Assembly: GCA_039808465.1 (NCBI GenBank)
Contig: JBDHTA010000201.1
Coordinates: 1 to 6,877 of the forward strand
From: Metarhizobium sp039808465
GTDB taxonomy: Bacteria > Pseudomonadota > Alphaproteobacteria > Rhizobiales > Rhizobiaceae
DNA length: 6,877 nt
Reading direction: 5' to 3'
The notes under the pieces were generated by a model. The model was not told the DNA's origin. It ran no database searches and saw nothing but the letters and a program-made list of their open reading frames with translations. Positions 6,603-6,877 of this stretch are shown here, piece by piece; position 1 is the first letter of the stretch, and each line of letters begins with the position of its first letter. The position numbers were made by a program, and so were the translations under genes.

Positions 6603-6877
6603 ATGGCGTGTATCCCTGCTGCTTCTTCCACGCGCGCGATTCAGCGGCGGGAATGATCGATGTGTCATCAACCGGCCTGCGCGGTGTTGCAAGACCATGC
6701 GCCGGTTTTCCGGTTCGCCTAGCCGGTAAAATCGCGAATTTTCGTGATGCGCAGGGTGGTGCGCCGCCGAAATTGTCCTATCCTGTCTCGCGCGCGTGGC
6801 CGGAGCGGTGACAGGCGCAGGAAGGGGCGGCGTCATGCCCAGTCTGGATTTCTAGCTCGATTGCCAGTCTGCCGATA
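6603..6877. other. Intergenic region upstream of the permease; no gene seen
   Basis: This 275-base end of the window should contain the permease promoter on the minus strand, but no convincing -35/-10 pair stands out. Visible structure is limited to a CCGGTTTTCCGG palindrome (6702-6713) and an AT-rich inverted repeat AAAAT-CGCGA-ATTTT (6728-6742), which could be a regulator site. An ATG at 6835 on the plus strand has a good GGAAGGGG upstream, but its frame stops after six codons. Confidence 0.5.

Noticed and set aside
5883..6656. 257-codon plus-strand frame opposite the permease
   Set aside because: Antisense shadow of the EamA permease; composition dominated by Arg, Gln, Asp and Gly and no domain seen.
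6603..6836. 78-codon N-terminal extension of the permease
   Set aside because: The translated extension is Arg/His/Pro-rich and non-membrane, while the ATG at 6602 has a ribosome binding site and starts a normal-length EamA protein.
6835..6855. Possible plus-strand gene start with a good ribosome binding site
   Set aside because: The frame from the ATG at 6835 stops at TAG after six codons (MPSLDF), and nothing shows it is a leader peptide.

Overview
The window is GC-rich with compact, densely packed genes. It looks like a chromosomal segment of an alphaproteobacterium of the order Hyphomicrobiales (the Rhizobiaceae/Brucellaceae side). The grounds are the RluA-type pseudouridine synthase / HAD hydrolase / ATP12 gene order, the presence of an ATP12 F1-ATPase assembly chaperone, a class III alcohol dehydrogenase plus S-formylglutathione hydrolase, and a GCAT...ATGC palindrome of the kind scattered through rhizobial intergenic regions. 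The genus cannot be fixed from the sequence alone. I see no phage genes, transposases, CRISPR array, tRNA or rRNA.

Layout. Bases 2-1631 (+) hold a short housekeeping run: the 3' end of an RluA-family pseudouridine synthase gene, an HAD-superfamily phosphatase overlapping it by one base (TGATG), and the ATP12 chaperone 11 bases later. Bases 1632-1817 form a structured intergenic region with a 44-bp palindromic element, a second hairpin, an exact TTAACCAT (CtrA-type) octamer and two GANTC sites. It leads into a 266-residue lipoprotein gene (1818-2618, +) with a proline-rich tail. That gene converges, with a 7-bp gap, on sugE/gdx (2626-2940, -), a guanidinium exporter of the SMR family.

The 158 bases upstream of sugE are fully used. 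From the far end they hold a strong hairpin terminator of the formaldehyde operon, a candidate promoter, a two-hairpin guanidine-II (mini-ykkC) riboswitch with two ACGG loops, and the sugE ribosome binding site. This is the clearest regulatory system in the window: guanidinium should bind the leader RNA and open translation of its own exporter.

Bases 5535-3099 (-) form a tight three-gene operon, adhC - yaiI - fghA, with gaps of 7 and 6 bases. AdhC oxidises S-hydroxymethylglutathione to S-formylglutathione and FghA hydrolyses that to formate and glutathione. Together they are the glutathione-dependent formaldehyde detoxification pathway. The gene between them encodes an unrelated YaiI/YqxD (DUF188, PIN-like) protein of unknown role. 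Upstream, on the same strand, is a DMT/EamA-family permease (6602-5661). The last 275 bases (6603-6877) contain no gene I can support.

Most individual genes belong to known families. The items most worth a second look are the riboswitch and how it could mask the sugE ribosome binding site, the DUF188 gene inside the formaldehyde operon, and the structured, possibly cell-cycle-controlled leader of the lipoprotein gene.
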